From: Pseudomonadota bacterium
Lineage (GTDB): Bacteria; Pseudomonadota; Gammaproteobacteria; JAKAQQ01
Assembly (NCBI GenBank): GCA_021839245.1
Contig: JAKCBQ010000007.1
Span: 1-62,356 of the forward strand
DNA length: 62,356 bases
Direction of reading: 5' to 3'
Part shown: positions 17,687 to 26,383 of the stretch, one piece after another
Layout of the letters: each line of letters begins with the position of its first letter
Position numbering within the stretch: position 1 is the first letter of the stretch
Position numbers and translations under genes: made by a program
Notes under the pieces: generated by a model
Told to the model about the DNA's origin: nothing
What the model saw: only the letters and a program-made list of their open reading frames with translations
The model's database searches: none

Positions 17687-19390
17687 ATGGAAAAGATCTG
17701 GCTTAAGCACTACCCGGCGGGTGTCCCGCACGAAATCGATCCGAGCGTCTGCCCCACACTCCGCTCGCTCCTCGAGGACAGCGTGGGACGTTACCCCGAG
17801 CGGAGCGCGTTCGAAGCCCTAGGCGTCTCCCTGAACTACGCGCGCCTCGACGTTCTCAGCCAGCGCTTTGCCTCCTACCTCCAGAACCAGGCCGGACTCA
17901 CCAAGGGCGACCGCGTGGCCCTCGTCCTCCCGAACCTTCTCTCGTATCCCGTCGCCCTCTTCGGCATCCTGCGCGGGGGGTTCGTCGCCGTCAATTGCAA
18001 CCCCATGTACACGCCCACGGAGCTCACCTTCCAGCTCAAGGACTCTGGGGCCCGGGCCGTCATCATCCTTGAGAATTTCGCGGCCACGCTCGAACAGGCC
18101 CTTCCCGGAACAGCGGTGCGCACGGTCGTTCTGACGCGCCTCGGAGACCTTCTGGGTCTCCGAGGGCCGCTCGTCACCGCCGTCGCCCGTCACGTCAAGA
18201 GGCTCGTTCCCCCCCACGGTCTTCGGTCCACGGTCGCGTTCCACCGCGCGCTCCGCCTCGGGGCGACAACACCGATGACAGATGTCCTCGTCGACCCCGA
18301 CGACGTCGCCTTCCTCCAGTACACGGGAGGGACGACCGGCGTACCGAAAGCGGCGGTCCTCCGTCACCGCCACGTCGCAGCAAACGTCCTGCAGATCAGC
18401 GCCAATCTCGGCGAGGATCTCCTCACGCAGCCGCAGGTCGCACTCACCGCGCTCCCTCTCTACCACATCTTCGCCCTCACCGTCAACGCCTTCCTCATCA
18501 CCCGCTTGGGCGGCACGAACGTCCTCGTGCCGGACCCCCGCAACCTGAACGCCCTAGCCGAGCTCATGCGTCGACGGCGCTTCACCTTCGTGAGTGGAGT
18601 CAACACACTGTTCAACGGACTGCTTCATACCCCGGCATTTCGCTCGGCGGACTTCTCCGCCCTCCGCTATACCGTGGGCGGCGGGGCGGCGGTGCAGGGC
18701 GCCGTGGCTCGCCGCTGGAAAGAAGTCACGGGCTGCCCGGTGATTGAGGGCTACGGACTCACCGAGGCCTCACCGGTCGTCAGCACCAACCCCATCGACA
18801 CGACCGAACACGACGGCTCGGTGGGTTTCCCCGTGCCCTCCACCGAGATCTCGGTCCGGGGGGAGGACGGACAGGAGCTTGGGATCGACGAAGTCGGGGA
18901 GTTGTGCGTCCGTGGACCTCAGGTCATGGACGGCTACTGGCAGAAACCCGAAGAGACGCGCAAAGTCATGACCGATGATGGATTCCTCCGCACGGGGGAT
19001 CTCGCACGCATCGACGAGCGCGGCCGGATCTTCATCGTCGATCGCAAGAAGGATCTCATCCTCGTCTCGGGATTCAACGTCTACCCGAACGAAATCGAAG
19101 CCGAGCTGGCCGAGCTCGAGGACGTGAAGGAGGCCGCCGCCGTCGGCATCCCGGACGAAAAATCGGGGGAGTCCGTGATGCTCTTCATCGTCCCCTCGAA
19201 CCCCCGGCTGACCAAGGAACGGGTCATGGAGTTTTGCCGCGAGCGTTTTACCGCCTATAAACGACCGCACGACCTCTCACGCATCGAGTTCCGCGAGAGT
19301 CTTCCCAAATCGAACATCGGCAAAATCCTCCGGCGCAATCTCCGCGAGGAATACATGTCCCGCAACTCAAGCCCGTCGTCGCCCGCCTGA
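17687..19390 (+). CDS. fadD: Long-chain fatty acid--CoA ligase
   Basis: A 567-residue ANL-superfamily enzyme. The P-loop is YTGGTTGVPKAAVL (about 205-220), followed by the linker/A5 motif GYGLTEASP, A7/A8 motifs with GFLRTGDLARIDERG, and the catalytic Lys near the end in LPKSNIGKILRR. The N-terminus MEKIWLKHYPAGVP matches proteobacterial FadD. It activates fatty acids to acyl-CoA at the inner membrane for beta-oxidation or lipid synthesis. Located directly after tesA, which could release substrate acyl chains, and near fadI. Confidence 0.92.
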   Translation: MEKIWLKHYPAGVPHEIDPSVCPTLRSLLEDSVGRYPERSAFEALGVSLNYARLDVLSQRFASYLQNQAGLTKGDRVALVLPNLLSYPVALFGILRGGFVAVNCNPMYTPTELTFQLKDSGARAVIILENFAATLEQALPGTAVRTVVLTRLGDLLGLRGPLVTAVARHVKRLVPPHGLRSTVAFHRALRLGATTPMTDVLVDPDDVAFLQYTGGTTGVPKAAVLRHRHVAANVLQISANLGEDLLTQPQVALTALPLYHIFALTVNAFLITRLGGTNVLVPDPRNLNALAELMRRRRFTFVSGVNTLFNGLLHTPAFRSADFSALRYTVGGGAAVQGAVARRWKEVTGCPVIEGYGLTEASPVVSTNPIDTTEHDGSVGFPVPSTEISVRGEDGQELGIDEVGELCVRGPQVMDGYWQKPEETRKVMTDDGFLRTGDLARIDERGRIFIVDRKKDLILVSGFNVYPNEIEAELAELEDVKEAAAVGIPDEKSGESVMLFIVPSNPRLTKERVMEFCRERFTAYKRPHDLSRIEFRESLPKSNIGKILRRNLREEYMSRNSSPSSPA

Positions 19391-19455
19391 GAGGGCGACG
19401 ATCGTCGACGGCGCTCCACGAACGCGGCTGGCGCCCCGCCCGAGCCCCCCGCTTC

Positions 19456-19830
19456 TCAGATCAGGCTGCCGATGAGATCGTCGGCCAAGCCGAAGCCGGC
19501 GCCCATCGCCAGGCCCGAGGTGAGGTTGGAAAGAAACCCGCCGCCCCCGCCCCACCCTCGGGGCTGCACGTTCGTCGTGGGGTGTGTATTGAGCTCGCCC
19601 TCAAGCGTCTGGATGTACTGACCCAACTGCTGAAGGACCGTCATTGCCTGCTGCTGCTCCTGCTGGACTCCGAGGGCCACTTCGCGCAAATCCATCACGA
19701 GGTCGCGGGCGGTGTTCTTGTCGGAGATATTGGCCCCGATTTTTTGGGCTAGGGCCTGGATTTTGGAGACAGTGTCCTGCGCCTGCTGCTGGACCTGCTG
19801 AATCTGCTGAACGGCGGTTTGGTAATCCAT
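19456..19830 (-). CDS. Unknown Gln-rich small protein with hydrophobic glycine-rich tail
   Basis: A 124-residue protein not recognised. Residues 1-75 are predicted helical and very Gln-rich (AVQQIQQVQQQAQDTVSKI, then VQQEQQQAMTVLQQLGQYI), probably a coiled coil. Residues 90-124 are a Gly-rich hydrophobic stretch (GGGGGFLSNLTSGLAMGAG, then FGLADDLIGSLI). There is no signal peptide. The ATG at 19830 has a strong GAGGAGG Shine-Dalgarno, which supports a real gene. It stands alone between fadD and fadI and opposite to both. A membrane- or surface-coating role would suit the layout but is a guess. Confidence 0.6.
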   Translation of the reverse strand: MDYQTAVQQIQQVQQQAQDTVSKIQALAQKIGANISDKNTARDLVMDLREVALGVQQEQQQAMTVLQQLGQYIQTLEGELNTHPTTNVQPRGWGGGGGFLSNLTSGLAMGAGFGLADDLIGSLI

Positions 19831-19996
19831 GGATGGGGCAACCTCCTCATAACGAAAGATGGAGAACCTGGGGACGAGCCGGCGTCTCGTGGGGGAGCCC
19901 ACGAACGGCGGTTTCGTTATCCTATCATTTTGGTTTGGGCGTCCCGCTCTGGATCGGGGCGCTCGACCGAACCGCCTCACCTTGAGAGTTCTTGCC

Positions 19997-21283
19997 ATGC
20001 CATCACATTTCCCCCGCCGCGTTGGTATCTACGGTGCCATCCGAATCCCCTTCGCCCGTGCCTACAGTGCCTACTCGGGCGACACCAACCTCTCGTTGCT
20101 TGCGGCGGCTCTCCGCGCCCTCGTGGAGCGGACGGGCCTCAAAGGCGAGCGTCTCGGGGAGGTGGTGGCCGGCGCCACCATGGTCGATCCGCGCGAGTGG
20201 AATCTCGCCCGCGAGGCTCTTCTTGAGTCCGGCCTGGCCCCAGAAACTCCGGGGATCGATCTCGCACGGGCTTGCGGCACGAGCGCGGAAGCGGCCGTGG
20301 CGGTCGCCAACAAGATTGCCCTCAACCAGATCGACGTCGGCATCGCCGCCGGAGTCGACTCGATCAGCGGGCTGCCCCTCCTTTACCCACGTCGCTTTGC
20401 CACCCTCGCCGTGCGCAGCGCCCAGGGACGAAGCACCGGTGCACGCCTCAAACCCTGGTTGGGTCTGCGCCTGCGTGATCTCAAGCCCGAGCCCCCGCGC
20501 GTCAAGGAACGGATGACCGGACTCACCATGGGCGAATCCTGCGAGCTCATGGCCAAGACCTGGAGCATCGGCCGCGACGAGCAGGACCGTCTTGCCCTGG
20601 AAAGCCACCAGAAGGCCGCGCGCGCCTGGAAGGAAGGCTTTTATAACGATCTCGTCGTCGGCCATAGCGGGCTTGAACGCGACAACAACGTGCGACCCGA
20701 TACGAGCCTCGAGAAACTCGCCACCCTGCGTCCAGCTTTTGATCGTAGCCCCGCGGGGACTCTGACCGCAGGCAACAGCACGCCTCTCACCGACGGCGCC
20801 GCGGCTGTCCTGCTGGCCAGCGAGGAGTGGGGTCGCGCACACGGGCTCGAACCCTGGTCGTTCCTCATCGATGCCCAAGCGGGCGCCGTCGATTTCTTTG
20901 GTCCCCAGAGGGAGGGACTCCTCATGGCTCCTGCCTACACCGTTCCGCGCCTTCTCGACCGCAACGGACTTGCGCTCGGAGACTTGGACTATTACGAGAT
21001 CCACGAGGCGTTTGCCGCCCAGGTCTTGTGCACGCTCAAGGCGTGGGAATCGGCGGATTTCTGTCGCACCCGACTCGGGCGCGACGAGCCGCTCGGAGCC
21101 ATCGACCGCGCACGGCTCAACGTCAAGGGCGGAAGCATCGCCCTCGGTCACCCGTTCGGAGCCACCGGCGCCCGGATTGTCGGAGGGCTCGCCAAGCTTC
21201 TGCGTGAGAAGGGACGGGGCCGCGGTCTCGTCTCGATTTGCACCGGTGGCGGAATGGGTGTCACGCTGATCCTCGAGCGTTGA
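19997..21283 (+). CDS. fadI: Acetyl-CoA acyltransferase (thiolase) FadI
   Basis: A 428-residue thiolase. The nucleophilic Cys is in DLARACGTSAEA (about residue 95), the His in YYEIHEAFAAQ, the NxxGGxxALGHP-type motif is NVKGGSIALGHPFGATGAR, and the second Cys is in SICTGGGMG. The blocks RLRDLKPEPP and NSTPLTDGAAAV, and the overall length, place it with FadI (3-ketoacyl-CoA thiolase), not the acetoacetyl-CoA thiolase PhaA. It cleaves 3-ketoacyl-CoA in beta-oxidation. The usual partner fadJ is absent here. Its stop overlaps the hemH start by TTGA. Confidence 0.88.
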   Translation: MPSHFPRRVGIYGAIRIPFARAYSAYSGDTNLSLLAAALRALVERTGLKGERLGEVVAGATMVDPREWNLAREALLESGLAPETPGIDLARACGTSAEAAVAVANKIALNQIDVGIAAGVDSISGLPLLYPRRFATLAVRSAQGRSTGARLKPWLGLRLRDLKPEPPRVKERMTGLTMGESCELMAKTWSIGRDEQDRLALESHQKAARAWKEGFYNDLVVGHSGLERDNNVRPDTSLEKLATLRPAFDRSPAGTLTAGNSTPLTDGAAAVLLASEEWGRAHGLEPWSFLIDAQAGAVDFFGPQREGLLMAPAYTVPRLLDRNGLALGDLDYYEIHEAFAAQVLCTLKAWESADFCRTRLGRDEPLGAIDRARLNVKGGSIALGHPFGATGARIVGGLAKLLREKGRGRGLVSICTGGGMGVTLILER

Positions 21284-22275
21284 CCCCCGTCGCCCGCAGG
21301 GGGCTCCTCCTCGTCAACCTCGGTACCCCGGACGTCCCCACCCCGAAAGCCCTGCGTCGCTACCTTGCGGAGTTCTTGGCCGATCGGCGCGTGATCGGAC
21401 TGCCGGCTGTCCTCTGGCAGCCGATTCTGCACGGCCTCGTGCTGCGAACACGCCCGCGGCGATCCGCCGCCCTCTACCGATCGATCTGGACCGCCGAGGG
21501 CTCGCCCCTCGCCGTCTACACCCGCCGGCTCGCCGCCGGAGTGGCCCGCGCGCTCAACGCTGCTGCCTCACCCACGGTCGTCGCTTACGCCATGCGCTAC
21601 GGACGGCCGGACGTCGAGGGCGTGGTTCGTGAACTCCTTGAACGACATGCGATCGAGCGGCTCGTGGTCCTGCCTCTCTACCCGCAATACGCCGCCTCCT
21701 CGAGCGGCAGCGCCTTTGATGCTCTCGGCGCGAGCCTCCGCAAGGTGACACGTATCCCGCACATCGACTGGATCGCCCACTACCACGAACAACCGTCCTA
21801 CGTTGACACCCTTGCGGCTCATCTACGCCGTCAGCGTGCAGGTGGCTCCCCGGATCGTTACCTTCTCTTTTCCTTTCACGGCCTTCCACGCTCAAGCCAC
21901 AACCGGGGCGACCCCTACTACACCCAGTGCCTTGCCACGGCCGAGCGACTGGCCACCGCTCTCGAACTTCCTCCCGGGACCTGGAGTCTCGCTTTCCAGT
22001 CGCGGTTCGGACCGGCGGCGTGGCTTCCCCCGTACACCATCGAGGAGGTTCGCCGACTCGCGCGCAACGGCATCCGACGTCTCGACGTAGCCTGTCCGGG
22101 TTTTGCCTGTGATTGTCTCGAGACGCTCGAGGAGATAGCTCGCACCAACGCAGAGGCCTTCCTTGAAGCGGGCGGAGAAGACTTTCGCTATCTTCCCGCT
22201 CTCAACGACGACACGCTCCACGTGGCCCTCATCTGCGATCTCGTGGCCCCTTTCTTCGAAGCTCTGCCGTCGTGA
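21280..22275 (+). CDS. hemH: Ferrochelatase
   Basis: A 331-residue ferrochelatase that inserts Fe2+ into protoporphyrin IX, the last step of haem synthesis. The N-terminal GLLLVNLGTPDVPTPKALRR, the catalytic His in FSFHGLP (about residue 200), DPYYTQC, FQSRFGPAAWLPPY and the acidic CLETLEEI block with the second catalytic residue are all present. The TTG start at 21280 sits in a TTGA overlap with fadI and gives exactly the family N-terminus. Coupling haem synthesis to a thiolase is unusual and may only reflect gene packing. Confidence 0.92.
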   Translation: MTPVARRGLLLVNLGTPDVPTPKALRRYLAEFLADRRVIGLPAVLWQPILHGLVLRTRPRRSAALYRSIWTAEGSPLAVYTRRLAAGVARALNAAASPTVVAYAMRYGRPDVEGVVRELLERHAIERLVVLPLYPQYAASSSGSAFDALGASLRKVTRIPHIDWIAHYHEQPSYVDTLAAHLRRQRAGGSPDRYLLFSFHGLPRSSHNRGDPYYTQCLATAERLATALELPPGTWSLAFQSRFGPAAWLPPYTIEEVRRLARNGIRRLDVACPGFACDCLETLEEIARTNAEAFLEAGGEDFRYLPALNDDTLHVALICDLVAPFFEALPS

Positions 22276-22327
22276 CTTTTTCGGAGAGCGGGGCGCGTGC
22301 GTATGAGAGGATAATCAACGCATCCGT

Positions 22328-22404
22328 GGGCCTGTAGCTCAGCCGGTTAGAGCAGGGGACTCATAATCCCTCGGTCCCAGGTTCGAATCCTGGCGGGCCC
22401 ACCA
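22328..22404 (+). tRNA. tRNA with CAU anticodon, probably tRNA-Ile2
   Basis: A full cloverleaf of 77 nt including an encoded CCA. Acceptor GGGCCTG pairs with CGGGCCC, the anticodon loop is CTCATAA, and the T arm has GTTCGAATCC. The anticodon stem GGGGA/TCCCT with a G-T closing pair is closer to E. coli tRNA-Ile2 (whose C34 is converted to lysidine by TilS) than to elongator Met, but CAU alone does not decide. It is not an initiator, since pair 1-72 is G-C. Confidence 0.93.
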
Positions 22405-22940
22405 ATCAAACCAATCTTAAAATTTGGCAAGAGCCATGCGTCTTTACAATCGCACGCTCCGGCAAGAGTCGTGACTCGTTGAAGCCGATTGATTCGGCAG
22501 ACGTTTGCGGCTGCAGCTGATTCAAGAATTCGATTCCGGCAGCCCGTTCGGTGATCTCTGGTGACATGCTCCCTTCCGGTCCTCAGAGCTCGCCGAGCCG
22601 ACTGGCTTGAATCGCCATACGATCAATCGTTATCTGTGCGCTTTGCGCGAGCGCATCGCCGCGTTCTGCGAGGCCGGCACACTGTATATCTCGGTAGCGG
22701 ATAGGGGCGGGTGAGAGCACCACGCCCCTGTTCAATCCAGAGCGCACACAAGATCCAGACCCCCCCGAAGCCGGGCGTAAACGTAGTCTCGCCGGATCAA
22801 TGAGGCAAGGCACACCCTCGGATTTCAGCGCACCAGTCCCCCAATGAGAGCCAGAAACTCTCCAGGCGAGGCGACTCATGACTATAAAAATCAATGTTTT
22901 TCATGTTGTTACATATCACCCCAGGACAGACCCTGGGAGT
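22405..22940. other. Gene-free stretch with decayed sequence, possible transposase remnant
   Basis: No intact gene. A plus-strand segment at about 22583-22690 reads TGLNRHTINRYLCALRERI, a helix-turn-helix-like string similar to the N-terminal part of IS1595-type transposases, and stops soon after in both directions. Two imperfect copies of GGCAAGAG(C/T)C lie at about 22425 and 22461. Around 22875-22920 is an AT-rich patch unlike the surroundings. The position just after a tRNA suggests an old integration site. Confidence 0.3.
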
Positions 22941-22943
22941 AGC

Positions 22944-22972
22944 TTGCAGGCCGAGTGGAAACCGTATATACA
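22944..22972 (+). promoter_or_regulatory. Predicted promoter of the lysine aminomutase operon
   Basis: TTGCAG (22944-22949), a 17-bp spacer and TATACA (22967-22972) give a fair sigma-70 match about 95 bp upstream of the aminomutase ATG. The leader of ~87 nt is too short for a lysine riboswitch and shows none. Confidence 0.45.
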
Positions 22973-23065
22973 AGGCGCGCCGTGCGGCTTTCCCGGACCC
23001 GAGCACGGGGTGCCGGAGAAGGTTTGGGCACGGTCTTTCCCTTTTCTGGACCCGGAGTCCTCCCA

Positions 23066-24430
23066 ATGCGTGATCTCGCCCTCTCCGACGACGTCGAACC
23101 TCCCGGAAGTAGCCTCGAAGCCGCTTCGGCCACCGCCTACGATCTCTTCCCGGGAATTGCCCCGGCACCGCTCCGATCCCCCCACCGCCTCACCCAGCCC
23201 AGCCTCCCCCGCGACCCCGCACCAAAAAAGAAAAAAAATCATCACTACGTTCCTTCCTTCGTCATCAGTGAACGCTCCGACAGCTACCGTCGACGCTTCC
23301 ATCCCGAGACCAGCATCCGGGAATGGAACGATTGGCGGTGGCAACAGCGACACCGCCTGCGGAGCTTGGACGACCTCGAACGCGTCCTGACCTTGACGGA
23401 CGACGAACGGGAAGCCATCGCCCGCCACTCGGGACCGCTTCCTTTCGGGATCACGCCCTACTACGCCTCCCTTCTCGATCCCGAGAACGCCAACCAGGGA
23501 CTGCGCCGCACAGCCGTCCCCACCCTGGGCGAGTTTGTGCGCACCGCCGGCGAGGAGCTCGACCCGCTTGGCGAAGACAGCACCAGCCCGGTTCCGGGGC
23601 TCGTCCACCGCTACCCCGACCGGGTTCTCTTCCTCGTCACCGGGCTCTGCGCGGTTTACTGCCGCTACTGCACACGCGCCCGCCTCGTCGGTGCCACCGG
23701 AGAGGGCAGTCTCAAAAAACACCAGATCGAGGACGCCCTCGCTTACATCGCCGCGACCCCATCGATCCGCGACGTCCTGATCTCGGGCGGCGATCCTCTG
23801 AGCCTCGACGACGAGCGCCTCGACTGGATTCTCGGGCGTCTGCGCGCGATGCCGCACGTCGAGTTCATCCGCATCGGCACGAAGAATCCGGCCGTGCTCC
23901 CGCAGCGCATCACCCCGGCTCTCGTACGGATCCTCAAAAAACACGGATCGCCCTGGATGAGCATCCACTTTACGCATCCCGATGAACTCACCCCGGAGGT
24001 GGCTCAGGCCTGCGCCCGACTCGCCGACGCCGGCGTCCCTCTCGGCAGCCAAACGGTCCTCCTCCGCGGGGTCAACGATGACGTCCCGACGATGCGGCGA
24101 CTCGTTCACGGACTCCTCAAAATCCGGGTCAAGCCTTACTATCTCTACCAATGCGACCCGATCGCCGGTTCGTCCCATTTCCGGACGCCCGTGGCGCGTG
24201 GGCTCGAAATCATCGAGGGCCTGCGCGGACACACGACGGGTTATGCCGTGCCAACCTATGTGATCGACGCCCCAGGAGGCGGTGGGAAAATCCCGCTCCT
24301 GCCCAACTATGTCGTGGGGCGAGACGGGAACGACATCGTGCTGCGGAACTACGCCGGACGACACTTCCGCTATCCGGATCCCGAAGGTGCACGGCAAGAT
24401 CCGACCGCAAACCCATGCGCGTCGGCCTGA
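23066..24430 (+). CDS. kamA: L-lysine 2,3-aminomutase (KamA/AblA type, radical SAM)
   Basis: A 454-residue radical SAM/PLP enzyme. Cys195, Cys199 and Cys202 in CAVYCRYCTR hold the 4Fe-4S cluster. Arg204, Asp364 (YQCDP), Asp401 and Lys408 (DAPGGGGK) match the lysine-carboxylate, lysine-amino and PLP residues Arg134, Asp293, Asp330 and Lys337 of the clostridial enzyme, with constant offsets of 70-71. This argues for true L-lysine to beta-lysine conversion and against EpmB, which is shorter. ATG 23066 has GGAG at a good distance. An A6-G-A8 tract encodes Lys54-57. It is the first gene of a tightly overlapping operon with two ATP-grasp ligases and a GNAT. Confidence 0.88.
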   Translation: MRDLALSDDVEPPGSSLEAASATAYDLFPGIAPAPLRSPHRLTQPSLPRDPAPKKKKNHHYVPSFVISERSDSYRRRFHPETSIREWNDWRWQQRHRLRSLDDLERVLTLTDDEREAIARHSGPLPFGITPYYASLLDPENANQGLRRTAVPTLGEFVRTAGEELDPLGEDSTSPVPGLVHRYPDRVLFLVTGLCAVYCRYCTRARLVGATGEGSLKKHQIEDALAYIAATPSIRDVLISGGDPLSLDDERLDWILGRLRAMPHVEFIRIGTKNPAVLPQRITPALVRILKKHGSPWMSIHFTHPDELTPEVAQACARLADAGVPLGSQTVLLRGVNDDVPTMRRLVHGLLKIRVKPYYLYQCDPIAGSSHFRTPVARGLEIIEGLRGHTTGYAVPTYVIDAPGGGGKIPLLPNYVVGRDGNDIVLRNYAGRHFRYPDPEGARQDPTANPCASA

Positions 24431-25392
24431 CGTACGACCTCCGAACCGGCGCGCACAACGATAGAGAAGCCGAGTACGACGCCCCGGAGACGATCGACGC
24501 CCTCTCTCAGGCGATCACCGCCCTGGGCCACGAAGTCGTGCGGATCGGGGGACTCGATGCCCTCCTCGCCGCCCTCGTCGGCGGTGAACGCTGGGACCTC
24601 GTCTTCAACATCGCCGAGGGTCGCGGAGGATTCGGCCGTGAAGCACAGGTTCCAGCGGTGCTGGACGCATACGCCGTGCCGTACACGTTTTCCGATCCGC
24701 TGACGCTATCTCTTGCCCTCCACAAGGGGATGGCCAAGCGCCTCGTTCGTGACGGCGGTGTGGCCACGGCCGACTTCGCGGTCGTAGAAGAGCTCTCGTC
24801 GCTCGAAGCTCTCGAGCTGCCGTTCCCTCTTTTCGTGAAGCCGGTCGCCGAGGGATCGGGCATCGGGGTTTCCGATCGGGGCCGAGTCGCCAATCGAACC
24901 GCGCTCCACCAGACCGTGCAAGCGCTTCTCGAGCGCCACCGTCAACCGGTTCTCGTCGAGCGCTATCTCGGAGGGCGCGAATATACCGTGGGCATCTTGG
25001 GAACCGGTGGCTCGTCCCGGGCCATCGGCACCCTCGCCGTCGAACCCCTTGGAGGTGCCACGGGCGCGCTCCCCGCCTACGGGCTTGAGGAAAAGGAACG
25101 CTACGAGCAACACGTCCGCTACCGCCTCGTCGAAGGTGCAGAAGCCCATCCTATCGAGGCTCTGGCCATCGCTGCCCACCGCACGCTCGGTTGCCGTGAC
25201 CTCTCGCGGGTGGACGTGCGTTGTGACGATGTGCAGACGCCACATTTCCTCGAAATCAATCCTCTCCCCGGTCTCCACCCGGTCCGCTCCGACATCGTCA
25301 TCCTGGCCCGCGCCTGCGGGCTCACGTACGACGGACTCATCGCCGCAGTCCTCGAAGAGACTCTCCGGCGCCCGAACGTCTATGCCGTCTGA
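24415..25392 (+). CDS. ATP-grasp ligase, D-Ala-D-Ala ligase-like (first of two)
   Basis: A 325-residue protein with the Ddl fold order. The N-terminal domain has DLVFNIAEGRGGFGREAQVP (61-80) and GVPYTFS-like AVPYTFSD, then a Lys in LFVKPVAEGSGIGVSD (Lys142), an ATP-binding VERYLGGREYTVGILG (Glu182), and metal ligands in SRVDVRC (Asp267) and FLEINPLPGLHP (Glu280, Asn282). All key ATP-grasp residues are present, so it should join a carboxylate to an amine via acyl-phosphate. It overlaps kamA by 16 bp, far from any cell-wall cluster, so the substrate is more likely beta-lysine or a derivative than D-Ala. That is inference. Confidence 0.8.
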   Translation: MRVGLTYDLRTGAHNDREAEYDAPETIDALSQAITALGHEVVRIGGLDALLAALVGGERWDLVFNIAEGRGGFGREAQVPAVLDAYAVPYTFSDPLTLSLALHKGMAKRLVRDGGVATADFAVVEELSSLEALELPFPLFVKPVAEGSGIGVSDRGRVANRTALHQTVQALLERHRQPVLVERYLGGREYTVGILGTGGSSRAIGTLAVEPLGGATGALPAYGLEEKERYEQHVRYRLVEGAEAHPIEALAIAAHRTLGCRDLSRVDVRCDDVQTPHFLEINPLPGLHPVRSDIVILARACGLTYDGLIAAVLEETLRRPNVYAV

Positions 25393-26383
25393 CCGCGCGA
25401 CGATCGCGATCCTTTACGATCGTCCACTACCGGGAGCCGACGCCGACGAGCGGGAACGGCTCGAGGTCGTCGCCGCCGTCCGCACGGCGCTCGCGACACG
25501 CGGACTCACCGCCGTTCCTGTTGTACTCGGCGCGAGCCCTCAGACCTGTCTCACGCGCCTGCGTGCCCTTCACCCGAAAGCCGCCGTGAATCTCGTCGAG
25601 GGATGGAAAGGAGATGCTGTGTACGAGGTCCTCGGGCCACTGCTCTGCCGTGCCGCGGGGATCCCCTGCAGCGGGAACCCCGCCCACGTGCTTGCGCTCG
25701 CCGGGGCGAAAACACAGCTGAAAGAGCACCTCCTCTGGCGCGGGCTGCCGACACCGCCGTGGATCCACAGTCTTGAGGACTGGCGCCCCGACGACGCTCC
25801 GTATCTCATCAAGTCGATCGAGGCCCACGGTTCCCTTGGACTCGACCGTCACGCACTGGTCCGGAGTCCGGCCGAAGCCAAGGCACGCCTACGAGCCCTG
25901 CGCAGGCGCCACGGGGGAAGCTGGTTTCTCGAACGCTACGTGGAAGGCCGGGAGTTTCATGTCTCTCTCCTCGGCGACCCCGCGCAGCCAGACAAGCCCC
26001 CCCGTGTTCTCCCGGTGGCCGAGACGGTCTTCGCCGACTGGCCAGAGCACGAACCACGAATTGTCGATTACCGGGCCAAATGGCGGCCGGCAAGCCGGGC
26101 TTACCATAAGACCCAAAGACGCTTCCTCGACCACTCCAAGGACGCCCCTCTTTGCACCGCCCTCGCCCATCTCGGTCGACGCGTGTGGAACGCCATCGGC
26201 CTCGAGAGCTATGCCCGGCTCGACATCCGCGAAGGGCGGGACGACCGGCTCGAAATCATCGACGTCAACCCGAACCCCTCTCTGCATCCGCAGGCCGGCT
26301 TCGTCGCGGCAGCCAACGCCGCCGGCATCGACTACGCACGGCTGCTGGTCACTCTTCTGCCGTGTACGGCAAGCGACTCTTGA
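25382..26383 (+). CDS. ATP-grasp ligase, second divergent copy
   Basis: A 333-residue ATP-grasp protein, clearly different from its neighbour. It has VNLVEGWKGDAVYEVLG (69-85), a candidate ATP-binding Lys144 in YLIKSIEAHG, WFLERYVEGREFHVSLLG (Glu184), and the metal site ARLDIR (Asp281) with EIIDVNPNPSLHP (Asp294, Asn296), where Asp replaces the common Glu. The insertion at about 200-245 (RIVDYRAKWRPASRAYH) is a likely substrate loop, as in other Ddl-like ligases. It overlaps the previous gene by 11 bp. Two sequential ligations in one pathway are likely. Confidence 0.8.
   Translation: MPSDRATIAILYDRPLPGADADERERLEVVAAVRTALATRGLTAVPVVLGASPQTCLTRLRALHPKAAVNLVEGWKGDAVYEVLGPLLCRAAGIPCSGNPAHVLALAGAKTQLKEHLLWRGLPTPPWIHSLEDWRPDDAPYLIKSIEAHGSLGLDRHALVRSPAEAKARLRALRRRHGGSWFLERYVEGREFHVSLLGDPAQPDKPPRVLPVAETVFADWPEHEPRIVDYRAKWRPASRAYHKTQRRFLDHSKDAPLCTALAHLGRRVWNAIGLESYARLDIREGRDDRLEIIDVNPNPSLHPQAGFVAAANAAGIDYARLLVTLLPCTASDS

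Noticed and set aside
22328..22404. Initiator tRNA-Met
   Set aside because: Pair 1-72 is a normal G-C and the anticodon stem lacks the three consecutive G-C pairs of initiators.
22979..23065. Lysine riboswitch in the aminomutase leader
   Set aside because: The leader is under 90 nt and shows none of the conserved five-helix core.
23066..24430. EpmB (elongation factor P beta-lysylation) as identity of the aminomutase
   Set aside because: The protein is longer, has the C-terminal lysine-site Asp residues and PGGGGK of true lysine 2,3-aminomutase, and no epmA or efp gene is near.
25382..26383. Second ATP-grasp gene as a degenerate duplicate of the first
   Set aside because: It keeps its own complete Lys, Glu, Asp and Asn sites, has a distinct insertion, and shares little identity with the first.
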